A stretch of DNA of 64,000 bases from an uncultured Lachnospiraceae bacterium (GCA_910578085.1 CAJTPM010000007.1:62001-126000), one strand, 5' to 3'. Shown: positions 1 through 8,970, counted from the stretch's first letter. Numbers and translations are program-made. The notes: generated from the letters alone by a model not told the origin.

Positions 1-2
1 CC

Positions 3-272
3 GGAAAGGCCAGTGCCTTTGACATTATGGCCGCCGCCGTTGTGGAAGATGCCTTGTGTTCTTCTTGCCAGAATATTGAGAGCATCCAGGCCAGGCGGCA
101 GATGCAGAAAAGGATTTATGAGAGCATTGTATATAATACGCCCTATGAATACATAGCGGATGCCTTGTGTGGCCGCCGCCAGTTCTATGAGTATCGGACG
201 GAATTTATAACACGGATTGCCCAGGCAATGGATATGTTGCCGGGTGGGAAAGGAATGGAAGATGGGAATTGA
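3..272 (+). CDS. ArpU/RinA-like phage late-gene regulator (5' end outside window)
   Basis: The frame is open from base 3 and runs through the ATG at 27, so the gene very probably starts upstream of the window. The visible part has a pattern seen in short phage transcription activators of the ArpU/RinA type: a helix rich in Arg/Gln (IQARRQMQKRIYES), then PYEYIADALCGRRQFYEYR, which looks like a recognition helix. Family members sit just before the terminase genes and switch on packaging, head and tail genes; the position here fits that role. The assignment rests on the motif and location only. Confidence 0.55.
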   Translation, partial: GKASAFDIMAAAVVEDALCSSCQNIESIQARRQMQKRIYESIVYNTPYEYIADALCGRRQFYEYRTEFITRIAQAMDMLPGGKGMEDGN

Positions 273-302
273 TTTAAGCAGATTCAAAGTAATACATGGG
301 GA

Positions 303-506
303 ATGGTATTAAACGCCATAGCACTAATGGAAGTGCGGATGCCGGATGATATGGATTACAGTAATAGGGACACGATTGTAAAGCCCAGGTTTATTGAAGT
401 CCTGGCAATCAATGAGGATGGGAACATTATATCTATCCGGGATGAAGCATGGACATTTCAGTTTGTCCCGAACATTACAAAGTTTACCCAGGAAATCACA
501 AAGTAG
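303..506 (+). CDS. hypothetical small phage protein
   Basis: A 67-residue reading frame lies between the late regulator and the HNH gene. No family is recognised. It is mixed alpha/beta in composition and contains VKPRFIEVLAINEDGNIISI, which reads like two beta strands joined by a turn. The start is uncertain: there is no clean Shine-Dalgarno before the ATG at 303 and another in-frame ATG lies at 327. It may encode a small early-late boundary protein; no function can be given. Confidence 0.4.
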   Translation: MVLNAIALMEVRMPDDMDYSNRDTIVKPRFIEVLAINEDGNIISIRDEAWTFQFVPNITKFTQEITK

Positions 507-534
507 CCAGGCGGCAGCAGGGCATACAGTAAAC

Positions 535-570
535 GGGTCAGAATATGGGGATGATTTATATTAACATGGG
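535..570 (+). repeat. leader element copy A (GGGTCAGAAT plus TATATT and ATGGG)
   Basis: GGGTCAGAAT occurs at 535-544, TATATT at 557-562 and ATGGG just after. The same arrangement recurs at 3190 ahead of the portal gene, and the first ten bases recur at 19562. All three copies lie in gaps ahead of genes. It may be a promoter or RNA leader of the late region; the function is not known. Confidence 0.4.
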
Positions 571-631
571 CTTATGGATGGGAATATCTGTAGGCCCTTA
601 ATCATGTACAGAGAAAGGATGGTGGCAGCAG

Positions 632-1042
632 TTGAAAGAATATGCAAAGAGTTTCTATCAGTCGGATGCCTGGAAGAAAGCAAGGCAGACAGCAATCAAG
701 CGTGCAAACGGATTGTGCGAGCGGTGCAGAGCCGCCGGGCGTTTCGTTCCCGGTGTGATTGTCCACCACAAGAAGTATATAACGCCTGGCAATATCCATG
801 ATGCCAGGGTAACGCTTGCCCTGGACAATCTGGAATTGGTTTGTGAGGATTGCCACAACAAGGAGCATAAGGCGAAGCACGCCGCACGTTACCGATTTGA
901 CGGAAACGGGAACCTGCTGCCGCCGCCAGGAGAAAATGAGAGGGTACGCCCCCCGGTGGGCAGAATTTTGGAGGGGCCGGAAGAACCGAGGGAGATACCT
1001 CAAAAAAACTCCGCAGGGTCGCACGCATATGAGGGGGGATAA
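632..1042 (+). CDS. HNH endonuclease
   Basis: A 136-residue protein with two zinc-binding CxxC pairs (CERC, and CEDC in ELVCEDCHNKEH) and the HNH catalytic core starting at VIVHHKKYI. HNH proteins of this kind sit beside terminase genes in HK97-type phages and work with the terminase to cut concatemeric DNA during packaging. The start is a TTG at 632 preceded by AAAGGATGG. The end is 2 bases before the small terminase, so the two are probably co-translated. The C-terminal 40 residues are Pro/Glu rich and look disordered. Confidence 0.88.
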   Translation: MKEYAKSFYQSDAWKKARQTAIKRANGLCERCRAAGRFVPGVIVHHKKYITPGNIHDARVTLALDNLELVCEDCHNKEHKAKHAARYRFDGNGNLLPPPGENERVRPPVGRILEGPEEPREIPQKNSAGSHAYEGG

Positions 1043-1044
1043 AC

Positions 1045-1506
1045 ATGGAGGAAAAGAAAAAATCTTCTTTAAGTAAGTCGAAGAAAACCGACACGCCAAA
1101 AAAGGCGGAAAAACTGGATGAAAATAAAGAGAAATCCGACACGAAACCTAAGAGAAGAGTAAACAAAATCACACCGGCCCGGATAAAAAAAGAGATAGAT
1201 TTTTTAAAGCCAATGTTTGACGGGATAGATGATGAGGACAAGAAAAACCTGGTAAATTCGCTGATAGAGGAAGCGGCATTTCTGAAAGTGGCGTGCTTCC
1301 AGGCCAAGGAAGAACTGAAAAAAGAGGGGCTTACAACGGAAACCGTGAACGCTTCCCAGAAGTTTGTAAAGGCTCACCCGTCTGCCACAATTTATGAAAA
1401 ATATTCACGCCAGTATACGGCCATAATCCACACGCTTATTGAATATCTGCCGCCAAAGGAGAAAAAGAACATAAGCAGATTGGCGGCGTTGAGGAATGGA
1501 AAATAA
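1045..1506 (+). CDS. phage terminase small subunit (P27-like)
   Basis: A 153-residue protein that would recognise phage DNA and load it onto the large terminase. The first 50 residues are very Lys-rich and probably disordered. The helical core (residues about 50-130, with DEDKKNLVNSLIEEAAFL and the tail sequence SATIYEKYSRQYTAIIHTL) fits P27-type small subunits. It follows the HNH gene directly and overlaps the large subunit by 11 bases, the usual order HNH-TerS-TerL. Confidence 0.85.
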   Translation: MEEKKKSSLSKSKKTDTPKKAEKLDENKEKSDTKPKRRVNKITPARIKKEIDFLKPMFDGIDDEDKKNLVNSLIEEAAFLKVACFQAKEELKKEGLTTETVNASQKFVKAHPSATIYEKYSRQYTAIIHTLIEYLPPKEKKNISRLAALRNGK

Positions 1507-3160
1507 TTATATCTTTCAGTATTGGGATGCCATACAAAACGGCACCGTAACGGTAGGCGAGTGGATAAGGACCATTTACAAAATACTTGTGGATGGCCTT
1601 AAAAGTGGCAAGTGGGATTTTGACGGAGAAAAGGCAGGAAAAGCAATAGGTTTCATAGAAGAGTTTTGCCACCATTCCGAGGGTCGGAACGATTTACTGA
1701 AATTAGAATTGTGGCAGAAAGCCATTGTAAGCGCCATATTCGGCATCATGGATAAAAAGACCGGGTATAGGCAGTTTAGGGAGGTTTTCGTTGTTGTTGC
1801 CCGTAAGAACGGGAAAACATTATTCGCCGCCGCTATAGCGGCATACATGGCGTATATAGATGGGGAGTATGGGGCAAAAGTTTATTTCCTTGCCCCTAAA
1901 CTGGACCAGGCGGACCTTGTGTATGATGCGTTTTACCAGATTGTCCAGGCAGATAAAGAACTGGAAAGCATCACGAAGAAACGCCGGAGTGACATTTACA
2001 TCAAGGAATTTAACACAAGCATCAAAAAGATTGCCTTTAATTCCAAAAAATCAGACGGTTTCAATCCGCAGATGGTTGTCAATGATGAAATGGAAGCCTG
2101 GCCAGGGGACCAGGGCTTGAAACAGTATGAAGTAATGACTTCCGCCCTGGGGGCAAGGAAACAGCCGCTTATATTGTCCATATCAACGGCAGGGTACATA
2201 AATGACGGGGTATATGACGAACTGATGCGGCGTGCAACGTCATTCCTAAAGGGCAATTCCAAGGAAAGCCGGATTCTGCCTTTCCTCTACATGATTGACA
2301 ATATAGAGAAATGGGACAGCCTGGAAGAACTGAAAAAGAGCAATCCCAACCTGGGCGTTTCCGTGACAGAGGAATTTTACATTGAGCAGATAGAAATTGC
2401 AAGGGCATCCCTTTCAAAGAAAGTGGAGTTCCTTACAAAATACTGTAATATCAAGCAAAATTCCAGTGTGGCATGGCTTGACTATTGGGACGTGATGAAA
2501 GCCGTAAACGAGGACATACACCTTACTTTGGAGCAGTTCCGGGGCTGTTATTGCGTGGGCGGCATAGACCTTTCACGCACAACGGACCTTACGGCGGCAT
2601 CAATCGTTATCTGGAAGAACGGGAAATGGAACGTCATAACAAAATTCTATATGCCCAAGAAACGGTATGAAGTGGCCGTGAATGAAGATAACGTGCCCTA
2701 TAATCTGCACCGGGAACGGGGGTTCCTGGAAATATCCGGGGAAAACCAGGTGGATTACAAGGACGTTTACAAATGGTTCATAGAACTGGTAAAGGTTTAT
2801 AAAATACGTCCTCTGAAAATAGGCTATGACCGATACATGGCAGGGTATTTGATAGACGAACTTAAAATGGCCGGGTTCCAGACGGATGACGTTTACCAGG
2901 GCACCAACCTAACGCCTATCCTGCACCAATTCGAGGGGGATTTAAAAGACGGAAAGTATAACCTGGGGGACAATACCCTTTTGGCATCCCACCTTTTGAA
3001 CGTGGCCGTGGAAATCAATATGAATGACAGCCGCATGAAGCCCGTAAAGATTGAAAAGCGGTTAAGGATAGACGGGGCGGTTTCTGTATTTGATGCAATG
3101 ACAATGGTTTCAAAATACCATAGCGAGATTGGAAAGAAGCTGCTGAACGAAGCGGCATAA
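1496..3160 (+). CDS. phage terminase large subunit
   Basis: A 554-residue packaging motor. The N-terminal ATPase has Walker A ARKNGKT at residues 102-108 and a Walker B region with acidic residues at 192-199 (MVVNDEME). The C-terminal RNase H-like nuclease begins around residue 355 with GIDLSRTTDLTAA, where Asp358 is the expected metal ligand. The length is normal for HK97-type TerL. The ATG at 1496 lies inside the end of the small subunit gene. It drives DNA into proheads through the portal encoded next. Confidence 0.96.
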   Translation: MENNYIFQYWDAIQNGTVTVGEWIRTIYKILVDGLKSGKWDFDGEKAGKAIGFIEEFCHHSEGRNDLLKLELWQKAIVSAIFGIMDKKTGYRQFREVFVVVARKNGKTLFAAAIAAYMAYIDGEYGAKVYFLAPKLDQADLVYDAFYQIVQADKELESITKKRRSDIYIKEFNTSIKKIAFNSKKSDGFNPQMVVNDEMEAWPGDQGLKQYEVMTSALGARKQPLILSISTAGYINDGVYDELMRRATSFLKGNSKESRILPFLYMIDNIEKWDSLEELKKSNPNLGVSVTEEFYIEQIEIARASLSKKVEFLTKYCNIKQNSSVAWLDYWDVMKAVNEDIHLTLEQFRGCYCVGGIDLSRTTDLTAASIVIWKNGKWNVITKFYMPKKRYEVAVNEDNVPYNLHRERGFLEISGENQVDYKDVYKWFIELVKVYKIRPLKIGYDRYMAGYLIDELKMAGFQTDDVYQGTNLTPILHQFEGDLKDGKYNLGDNTLLASHLLNVAVEINMNDSRMKPVKIEKRLRIDGAVSVFDAMTMVSKYHSEIGKKLLNEAA

Positions 3161-3189
3161 GGCGGCATCCGGCAGCAGGATTTTAAAGT

Positions 3190-3227
3190 GGGTCAGAATT
3201 TCAACACGAATATATTTACAATGGGTC
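3190..3227 (+). repeat. leader element copy B
   Basis: GGGTCAGAAT at 3190-3199, TATATT at 3211-3216 and ATGGG at 3221 repeat the arrangement seen at 535-570 with nearly the same spacing (21 against 22 bases). The shared element lies between terL and the portal gene. Its presence argues that a GTG at 3188, which would make this stretch coding, is not the true portal start. Confidence 0.4.
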
Positions 3228-3241
3228 CATGGGCGTGTTCC

Positions 3242-4549
3242 ATGGGCCTATTTTTGAGGAAAGGGGGTAATAGTACGGGAATCATTGCAAACGTGTTTGG
3301 AGCCTTTAGGGCGAAGTACAGACCGCTTTTATTGAGCCGTGGGGAATATGTGCCAACGGGGACGTTACGGGATAATGACATTGTGGGAGCCATAGCGGAT
3401 GCCATAGCAAAGAACGTGGGCAAGCTACAGCCCCAGGTAATCCGAAAGGATGAAAAAGGGCTGACGGTGAAAAATGACTATCTGGCAAGGATTTTGACCT
3501 TGCGGCCATGCCCGGAAATGTCAACCTATGATTTCCTTTACCGCATAGCATCCGATTTGGTTTATACTTCCAATTCCTTTTCCGTGATTTTTTACAATGA
3601 GGATTTTACAAGGGTAACGAGCATACAACCGATTACAACGAAAAGTTACCGCATTTTTGAGGATGACCGCCACAACGTCCTATTCCGTTTCCGTTGGGAT
3701 TATGACGGGGAAACGTACACGGTGCCTTACCAGAACGTCATCCACATAAAGGCAAGGTACAACAAAAAGCGGTTCCTGGGAACATCCCCGGATATTGAGT
3801 TAAAACGGAGCCTGGACCTTGTGGAAACATCCGGGGAAATGATTAAGAACATTGTAAACCATTCCAATAGCCTTTCCGGGTATCTGAAATATAGCAACCT
3901 TGCAGATGATAAGGAACTAAAGGAAAAGGCCAAGGAGTTCCAGGAATCATATATGAACGCTTCCAACGCCGGGGGAGTTGCGGCACTGGATAGCACATAT
4001 GAGTTCCACGAAATCAGCACAAAGACCACGCCGTTGCCTACGGCACAGATTACTTTCTTACGTGACAACGTATACCGCTATTACGGCGTGAATGAAAAGG
4101 TGCTGACTTCCACCCTTTCAGACCAGGAATGGATTTCATTTTATGAAAATGTGATTGAGCCAATAGCAATCCAGTTGGGTTATGAGTTCACATTTAAACT
4201 TCTTACGCCACGGGAAATAGGGTATGGAAACAAGATAGAGTTTACCGCCAACCTTTTGCAGTATGCGACATTGCAGACCAGGGACACAATAGGCGGAAAC
4301 ATGTTTGACCGTGGAGCCATGACAATAAACGAATACCGGGCACTTATGTATTATCCGCCAACGGAGGACGGGGACGTGCGTATGGTTTCGCTGAACTATG
4401 TAAAAGCCGGGGACCAGAGCCTTTACCAAGTGGGAAAGGACGGGCAGCAGGGCGGAAATGGGGAACCGCCGCCAGGGCAACAGGACAGACAACGCCGGGC
4501 AATGGAAGCGGCGGCCAATGCTTATTTTACGGCCATGAAAGGGGGTTAG
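3242..4549 (+). CDS. phage portal protein (HK97 family)
   Basis: A protein of about 435 residues forming the dodecameric ring through which DNA enters and leaves the head. It shows HK97-portal features: IVGAIADAIAKNVGKLQPQV near the N-terminus, then PYQNVIHIKAR and LTSTLSDQEWISFYENVIEP in the core, and a Gln/Pro-rich tail. The frame is open back to a GTG at 3188. I prefer the ATG at 3242, because the earlier stretch matches a repeated leader element; ATG 3221 is also possible. A strong GGAAAGGGGG at 3258-3267 has no standard start codon at the right distance, so the start is unsettled. Confidence 0.93.
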   Translation: MGLFLRKGGNSTGIIANVFGAFRAKYRPLLLSRGEYVPTGTLRDNDIVGAIADAIAKNVGKLQPQVIRKDEKGLTVKNDYLARILTLRPCPEMSTYDFLYRIASDLVYTSNSFSVIFYNEDFTRVTSIQPITTKSYRIFEDDRHNVLFRFRWDYDGETYTVPYQNVIHIKARYNKKRFLGTSPDIELKRSLDLVETSGEMIKNIVNHSNSLSGYLKYSNLADDKELKEKAKEFQESYMNASNAGGVAALDSTYEFHEISTKTTPLPTAQITFLRDNVYRYYGVNEKVLTSTLSDQEWISFYENVIEPIAIQLGYEFTFKLLTPREIGYGNKIEFTANLLQYATLQTRDTIGGNMFDRGAMTINEYRALMYYPPTEDGDVRMVSLNYVKAGDQSLYQVGKDGQQGGNGEPPPGQQDRQRRAMEAAANAYFTAMKGG

Positions 4550-4553
4550 GAGG

Positions 4554-5324
4554 ATGCCGAGGACAAAGAAAAGATTTACGGCGTGCCGGGATGGGGCAAA
4601 CGCAACCGTGGAACGATTTTATGAGTTTAAAAACTGGGCGGAAACCACCGTGGACCTATATTTCTATGGGGACATTGTTTCAGACTGGTGTGGAGCCTGG
4701 CAGGAAGAGGACCAGTACCCGGATGCAATCAAGAATTTCCTTGCGGAAGCCGGGGGAAAGGATTTGAACATATACATCAATTCCGGCGGCGGTTCCGTAT
4801 TCGCCGGGATTGCCATTTACAATATGCTGAAAAGATACCAGGGAAAGAAAACCGTCCATGTGGATGCCCTGGCCGGGTCCATTGCTTCCGTCATTGCCTT
4901 TGCGGACAGCGATATGCCAACCATACCGTCAAACGCTTATCTGATGATTCACAAGCCATGGGCAGGGTGCGAGGGGAACGCCACGGAACTTAGAAAGATG
5001 GCGGAAAAACTGGATGCCGTGGAAAGCGGCATTATGAACATTTATGCAGAACATCTGGCGGAGGGTGTGGACATAGAAACGGTGAAAGGGATGGTGGAAG
5101 CAGAAACATGGCTGAACGGAACCCAGGCGGCGGAGTATTTCCGGGTAAAGGTGGGGGAGGAAAACACCATTGCCGCAGCGGTGCAGGATTACACGAAACT
5201 GTATTGCCATAATACGCCAGGGGAGATTTTAAAGCCGGAGAGTGCAGCAGGGCAGCAGGACACCGGGAAGCAGGACAGACGGAAAGAGATTGTTTCACTT
5301 GCCATGGAGTACATGACCAGGTGA
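4554..5324 (+). CDS. ClpP-like prohead maturation protease
   Basis: A 256-residue serine protease of the ClpP/crotonase fold that cleaves the scaffold part of the capsid protein during head maturation. It shows the substrate-binding loop NSGGGSVFAGIAIYNML, the nucleophile region AGSIASVIAFA (Ser112 expected) and the His region YLMIHKPWAG (His133). The C-terminal 50 residues are Gln/Lys-rich. It lies between portal and capsid genes as in other HK97-type phages. The ATG at 4554 has an overlapping GGAGG. Confidence 0.93.
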   Translation: MPRTKKRFTACRDGANATVERFYEFKNWAETTVDLYFYGDIVSDWCGAWQEEDQYPDAIKNFLAEAGGKDLNIYINSGGGSVFAGIAIYNMLKRYQGKKTVHVDALAGSIASVIAFADSDMPTIPSNAYLMIHKPWAGCEGNATELRKMAEKLDAVESGIMNIYAEHLAEGVDIETVKGMVEAETWLNGTQAAEYFRVKVGEENTIAAAVQDYTKLYCHNTPGEILKPESAAGQQDTGKQDRRKEIVSLAMEYMTR

Positions 5325-5349
5325 GGGAGTAAGAAAGGAGAACATAGCA

Positions 5350-6579
5350 ATGACAAGAGAAGAGTTGATGAAACTTTCCAAAAAGGAACTTAAAAACCGG
5401 GCGGCGGACCTGGGGAAGAAAGCCCAGGCGTTTTCCGGCCAGGAATTGACGGATGCCATGGACGAAATGCGTCTGATTGGTGAAATCCTGGATGAAATCA
5501 AGACAAGGGAAGAATTGATGGCAGCAGCCGCCGCAGCAGGGACAGCGGAGCCGGAAGAGGGGGCAGAGGAACCGGGAGCCGGAGAGGGGAGCCAGGAGCC
5601 GAAGAACCAGGCCAGGGCAAAGAGCGGCAGGGCCTTAAAGGACGGGAAGAAAGTCACTTTTAAGGCAAAGGCGTTGGCAAGTCCCAGGAACGCACTTTCC
5701 ACCGCCAACGGGATTGTGATGCCGCAGCATGACAGCCCGGACATTTCCCCCACGTTCAACAATGTTTCTTCCCTCATTGACCGGGTGCATACCGTTCCGC
5801 TTCCGGGCGGCGAAAGCTACAGACGGCCCTATGTGGTTTCCTATGGGGACGGGGCAGGAAGCACCGCAGAGGGAGCGGACTACAACGCTTCCGAGCCGGA
5901 ATTTAAATATGCGGAGATTGTACGGGAGAAAATCACGGCCTATGCCGAAGAGCCGGAAGAAATGATTAAATTGCCGGATGCGGATTATGATGCCGTGGTG
6001 GAGGACAGCGTGACCCGTGCAATCAAGCGTTACGCTTCCAGACAGATTTTAGTGGGGCCGGGCGGCACTGGAAAGTTCCGTGGCATCTTTTTCAATCCCA
6101 CAGAAGAAAAGGAGCAGGTCATTGACCCGTCCACGGACATCACCACGATTACGGCCATTGATGACGGGACCCTGGATGAAATCATTTATTCCTATGGCGG
6201 TGATGAAGATGTGGAGGACGTTGCCGTGCTTATCCTCAATAAAAAGGACCTTAAAAAGTTCGCAAAGTTGCGTGACAAGCAGGGCCGCAAGGTGTACACA
6301 ATCAAGAACCATGGCAACACGGGAACCATTGATGAAGTGCCTTTTATCATAAATTCCGCTTGCGGAGAGGTTGGAGGAACCGCCGGGGCATATGCCATGG
6401 CATACGGCCCGTTAAGCAATTATGAAGTGGCAATTTTCGGTGATATTGATGCAAGGAAATCCGAGCATTACAAATTCAAGCAGGGCCAGGTTGCCTACCG
6501 TGCGGATGTGTTCATGGGCGGAAACGTGGTTGCCAAGAATGGATTCATCCGTGTAAAGAATCCGGCAGCGGCGAAGTAG
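5350..6579 (+). CDS. HK97-type major capsid protein
   Basis: A 409-residue coat protein. Residues 1 to about 100 are highly charged and helical, with an Ala/Glu/Gly-rich linker, and look like the delta scaffold removed by the upstream protease. The mature part starts near GIVMPQHDSPDI and contains GGDEDVEDVAVLILNKKDL and the C-terminal GQVAYRADVFMGG, typical of HK97 capsids. The ATG at 5350 has a good AAAGGAG 8-9 bases upstream. It assembles the icosahedral shell on the portal. Confidence 0.95.
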   Translation: MTREELMKLSKKELKNRAADLGKKAQAFSGQELTDAMDEMRLIGEILDEIKTREELMAAAAAAGTAEPEEGAEEPGAGEGSQEPKNQARAKSGRALKDGKKVTFKAKALASPRNALSTANGIVMPQHDSPDISPTFNNVSSLIDRVHTVPLPGGESYRRPYVVSYGDGAGSTAEGADYNASEPEFKYAEIVREKITAYAEEPEEMIKLPDADYDAVVEDSVTRAIKRYASRQILVGPGGTGKFRGIFFNPTEEKEQVIDPSTDITTITAIDDGTLDEIIYSYGGDEDVEDVAVLILNKKDLKKFAKLRDKQGRKVYTIKNHGNTGTIDEVPFIINSACGEVGGTAGAYAMAYGPLSNYEVAIFGDIDARKSEHYKFKQGQVAYRADVFMGGNVVAKNGFIRVKNPAAAK

Positions 6580-6601
6580 GAAGCAGGAAAGGCGGCAGGG
6601 C

Positions 6602-6913
6602 ATGACAAAGGAAGAACTGATTTCCAGGGCAAAATTGCGGATTCGCAAAATGTCAACTGACACCCTGGACATAGACGTGGGGCAACTGGTAGAGGTTGCC
6701 CTTGCAGACCTAAAGCGGATAGGGGTGCATCCGTCATACTTAGGGCCGGAGGACATAAAGGACCCGTTGATTGTGGAAGCCGCTTTACTCTATGCGGATG
6801 CAAACTTTGGACACCCGGACAACCACAAAGAGTTGATGGAATCATACAACATGATTTGCACGAAAATAAAGGGCGGTGGCTACAATCGAAGCAATAGTGA
6901 AACTGTTGGTTAA
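6602..6913 (+). CDS. head-tail connector protein (gp6-like)
   Basis: A 103-residue, mainly helical protein with DIDVGQLVEVALADLKRIGV and IVEAALLYADANFGHPD, the pattern of gp6-like adaptor proteins that ring the portal after packaging. It directly follows the capsid gene, has its own AGGAAAGG site and overlaps the next gene by 38 bases. The name rests on gene order plus helix pattern. Confidence 0.75.
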   Translation: MTKEELISRAKLRIRKMSTDTLDIDVGQLVEVALADLKRIGVHPSYLGPEDIKDPLIVEAALLYADANFGHPDNHKELMESYNMICTKIKGGGYNRSNSETVG

Positions 6914-7163
6914 AAAGAACCAAAAGGAATACCTGGAAAAAGAAGCCTATGGGACAATCCACCCGGTAGGCCGTGATGAATTTACGGCGGCAGGGCAGAA
7001 AAGTTTCAAGGCATCCATGATGGTTGAGGTTTGGGGATTTGAATATGAGGGGCAGACGGAAATCATGGTGGACGGCAGGGCATTGGCTGTCTATCGGACA
7101 TACGGCCCCAAAAGCAACGGGAAGATTGAACTTTACGCCGGGGAAAGGGTTGGTAAGAATTGA
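6876..7163 (+). CDS. phage head closure protein
   Basis: A 95-residue, beta-rich protein (for example SMMVEVWGFEYEGQTEIMV and LAVYRTYGPKSNGKIELY) in the place of head closure proteins (SPP1 gp16/HK97 gp7-like) that plug the connector and bind the tail. Translation starts at GTG 6876 inside the preceding gene, with GGGCGG before it. It ends in a TTGA overlap with the next gene. Confidence 0.7.
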   Translation: MATIEAIVKLLVKKNQKEYLEKEAYGTIHPVGRDEFTAAGQKSFKASMMVEVWGFEYEGQTEIMVDGRALAVYRTYGPKSNGKIELYAGERVGKN

Positions 7164-7555
7164 GGACACCCATTGACGGCCTGGGGGATGCCATAATGTC
7201 ACAGTTGGAGGAATGGACAAACGGGGAGCTGAAACAAGCCGTAAATGAGGGCTTGAAAGAAACCGCCGCAGCAGCGGAAAAGGCGTTGAAGCAGGGCGGA
7301 CCGTACACGGAAAGAACCGGGAAATATACCAAGGACTGGACGCATGACGTAAGGGGCAGCAGGGCATCCGCCATTACTGGATTAAACGGATATTCCGTGT
7401 ATAACAAGAAACATTACCAACTGACCCATTTACTGGAAAAAGGGCACCAGGCAAGGAACGGCGGCAGGGTAAGGGCATTTGAACATATCGCCCCCGTAAA
7501 TGATACCCTGGGGGAACTGGCCGTACAGAAGATAATGCAGAAAGTGAGGGGATAG
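7160..7555 (+). CDS. HK97 gp10-like neck/tail-joining protein
   Basis: A 131-residue protein with the features of the HK97-gp10 family: an N-terminal helix (LGDAIMSQLEEWTNGELKQA), GPYTERTGKYTKDW in the middle and HLLEKGHQARNGGRV near the end. Members bind the tail terminator and connector. The start is a TTG at 7160 overlapping the previous stop, so it is probably translated by coupling. Confidence 0.8.
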   Translation: MRTPIDGLGDAIMSQLEEWTNGELKQAVNEGLKETAAAAEKALKQGGPYTERTGKYTKDWTHDVRGSRASAITGLNGYSVYNKKHYQLTHLLEKGHQARNGGRVRAFEHIAPVNDTLGELAVQKIMQKVRG

Positions 7556-7556
7556 C

Positions 7557-7934
7557 GTGGGGGTTGAAGAACTTGTGCAGAGGGCAAAGGCATTTTCTGT
7601 AAAACACGGAATACCGCTTGCGAAGAACCAATTTGAGGGAACCGTTGATGACCCGGTGCCGCCGCTTCCCTATATGGTTTATATGCTTCCGCATGACACG
7701 GGCAGGGGAGCGGACAACCTAAACAATTTAAAGGCCAGGGATTTTGACCTGGAATTATATACCGTGGCGGATGATGAAGAACGGGAGGACCTGGCCGGAA
7801 AGATGGAAGCGGAGATTTTCCCGGATGTGGAATATGAAATGTACCTGGCCCCTATCCCGGATGAAGAATGTTTCCAGACGGCCTATGAGGTAAAGGGGCT
7901 GCTTACCAAAACGAAAGGAGCGAAAAGAGCATGA
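7557..7934 (+). CDS. tail completion/terminator protein
   Basis: A 125-residue protein found where tail terminator proteins (gpU-like) lie, between gp10 and the major tail protein. It contains PPLPYMVYMLPH and FDLELYTVADDEEREDLAGKM, a beta-alpha pattern common in this group. The start is a GTG at 7557 one base after the previous stop. It overlaps the next gene by 4 bases. The function is inferred mostly from position. Confidence 0.7.
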   Translation: MGVEELVQRAKAFSVKHGIPLAKNQFEGTVDDPVPPLPYMVYMLPHDTGRGADNLNNLKARDFDLELYTVADDEEREDLAGKMEAEIFPDVEYEMYLAPIPDEECFQTAYEVKGLLTKTKGAKRA

Positions 7935-8548
7935 ACAAAGAAAGCATTGTCTTAGGTTCCGGCGATTTGTATTGTACGGAGTTTGAGGGCACGGACAAGG
8001 AATTGCCAACCAATGAAGCATTGGAAACGGAAGAAAACCGCCTGGGCTATATCAAAGGCGGTGCTGAAATCGAATATGCACCGTCTTTCTACGAAGCCAA
8101 AGACGATATGGGAAAGGTTTCCAAGGTCATCATAACGGAAGAGGAAGCAACCTTTAAATCCGGGATTATGACCTGGTGCGGAACCACGTTACAGAAATTA
8201 TGCCAGACCGCAAGGGTCACGGAGGACAAGGCAAAGAAGAAACGCATTGTGAAGATTGGAGGAATCGGCAATGCGGATGGAAAGCGGTATGTTATCCATT
8301 TTGTACATAAAGACCCGGTGGACGGGGACGTAAGGGTAACAATCGTTGGAAACAACCAGGCCGGATTTACCATTGCATTTGCCAAGGACAGCGAAACCGT
8401 CATTGATGCAGAGTTTAAGGCACAGCCCATGGACAAGGAGGGCACGCTTATTCTGTATGAAGAGGATATGGACGCTACAGAGGAAGCAGCAGGACCCGAA
8501 AGCGGAGGGGGACAAGGCGGAGAAGAGGAACCAGGCGGCGAAGTATAA
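7931..8548 (+). CDS. major tail protein
   Basis: A 205-residue protein that would form the stacked rings of the tail tube. It is beta-rich, with YIKGGAEIEYAPSFYEAKDD and IVKIGGIGNADGKRYVIHFV, similar to major tail proteins of Firmicute siphophages. The C-terminal 30 residues are Gly/Glu-rich (GPESGGGQGGEEEPGGE) and probably flexible and surface exposed. It is placed just before the tail chaperones. The ATG at 7931 has GAAAGGAG upstream. Confidence 0.85.
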   Translation: MNKESIVLGSGDLYCTEFEGTDKELPTNEALETEENRLGYIKGGAEIEYAPSFYEAKDDMGKVSKVIITEEEATFKSGIMTWCGTTLQKLCQTARVTEDKAKKKRIVKIGGIGNADGKRYVIHFVHKDPVDGDVRVTIVGNNQAGFTIAFAKDSETVIDAEFKAQPMDKEGTLILYEEDMDATEEAAGPESGGGQGGEEEPGGEV

Positions 8549-8611
8549 GACCGTAAGAGCGGCCAGGGAGAAGCCCCCAGGCCGCTTATTCCATGAAAGG
8601 AGAATGAGGGC

Positions 8612-8968
8612 ATGGCAGTAAAGGAATTTAATTGCAACAAGCTGAAAAGGACGTTCTGGCCGTTCACGCTGAAAGACAAGGTGGACGGGGACGGGAACGT
8701 GGTGGAAAAGGGCAGGAAAATCATTGTGAGGATGCCGCAGAAACAGGTTTTTGAAGCCATTAAGGAAATCCAGGACGTGGAAGAGGAAAACGCCACGGTG
8801 GAGGACACGGAAGCCATTTACAGACTGTTGGCGGCAGTCCTTAACAACAATATGAACCGTGTAAGGGTGACGGAAAAGGACCTGGAGGATTACGACATAG
8901 AAGAGTGTACGGCAATCCTGGAAGCCTATATGTCGTTTGTGGACGAACTGAAAACAAACCCAAACTAG
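8612..8968 (+). CDS. tail assembly chaperone, short form (gpG-like)
   Basis: A 118-residue protein between the major tail and tape measure genes, the invariant place of tail assembly chaperones. It is acidic and helical after residue 45 (KQVFEAIKEIQDVEEEN). It ends in SFVDELKTNPN. A slippery heptamer at 8956-8962, six bases before the stop, would shift a share of ribosomes by -1 into the following frame and give a 211-residue fusion. The ATG at 8612 has AAAGGAG upstream. Confidence 0.88.
   Translation: MAVKEFNCNKLKRTFWPFTLKDKVDGDGNVVEKGRKIIVRMPQKQVFEAIKEIQDVEEENATVEDTEAIYRLLAAVLNNNMNRVRVTEKDLEDYDIEECTAILEAYMSFVDELKTNPN
8956..8962 (+). promoter_or_regulatory. probable -1 ribosomal frameshift site
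   Basis: The heptamer A AAC CCA has the X XXY YYZ form in the zero frame of the short chaperone. After slipping, the codons read AAA CCC AAA CTA GCC ATG and enter the next frame without a stop. The zero-frame stop is at 8966-8968. No Shine-Dalgarno precedes the downstream ATG at 8971, which supports frameshifting rather than separate initiation. Confidence 0.7.
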
Positions 8969-8970
8969 CC

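Noticed and set aside
3188..3241. Portal start at GTG 3188
   Set aside because: An AGGA is nearby, but the stretch matches the non-coding leader element at 535-570; kept as an alternative only.
8089..8817. Long antisense frame under the major tail gene
   Set aside because: A shadow of the G-rich coding strand with Ser/Pro-rich product and no start signal.
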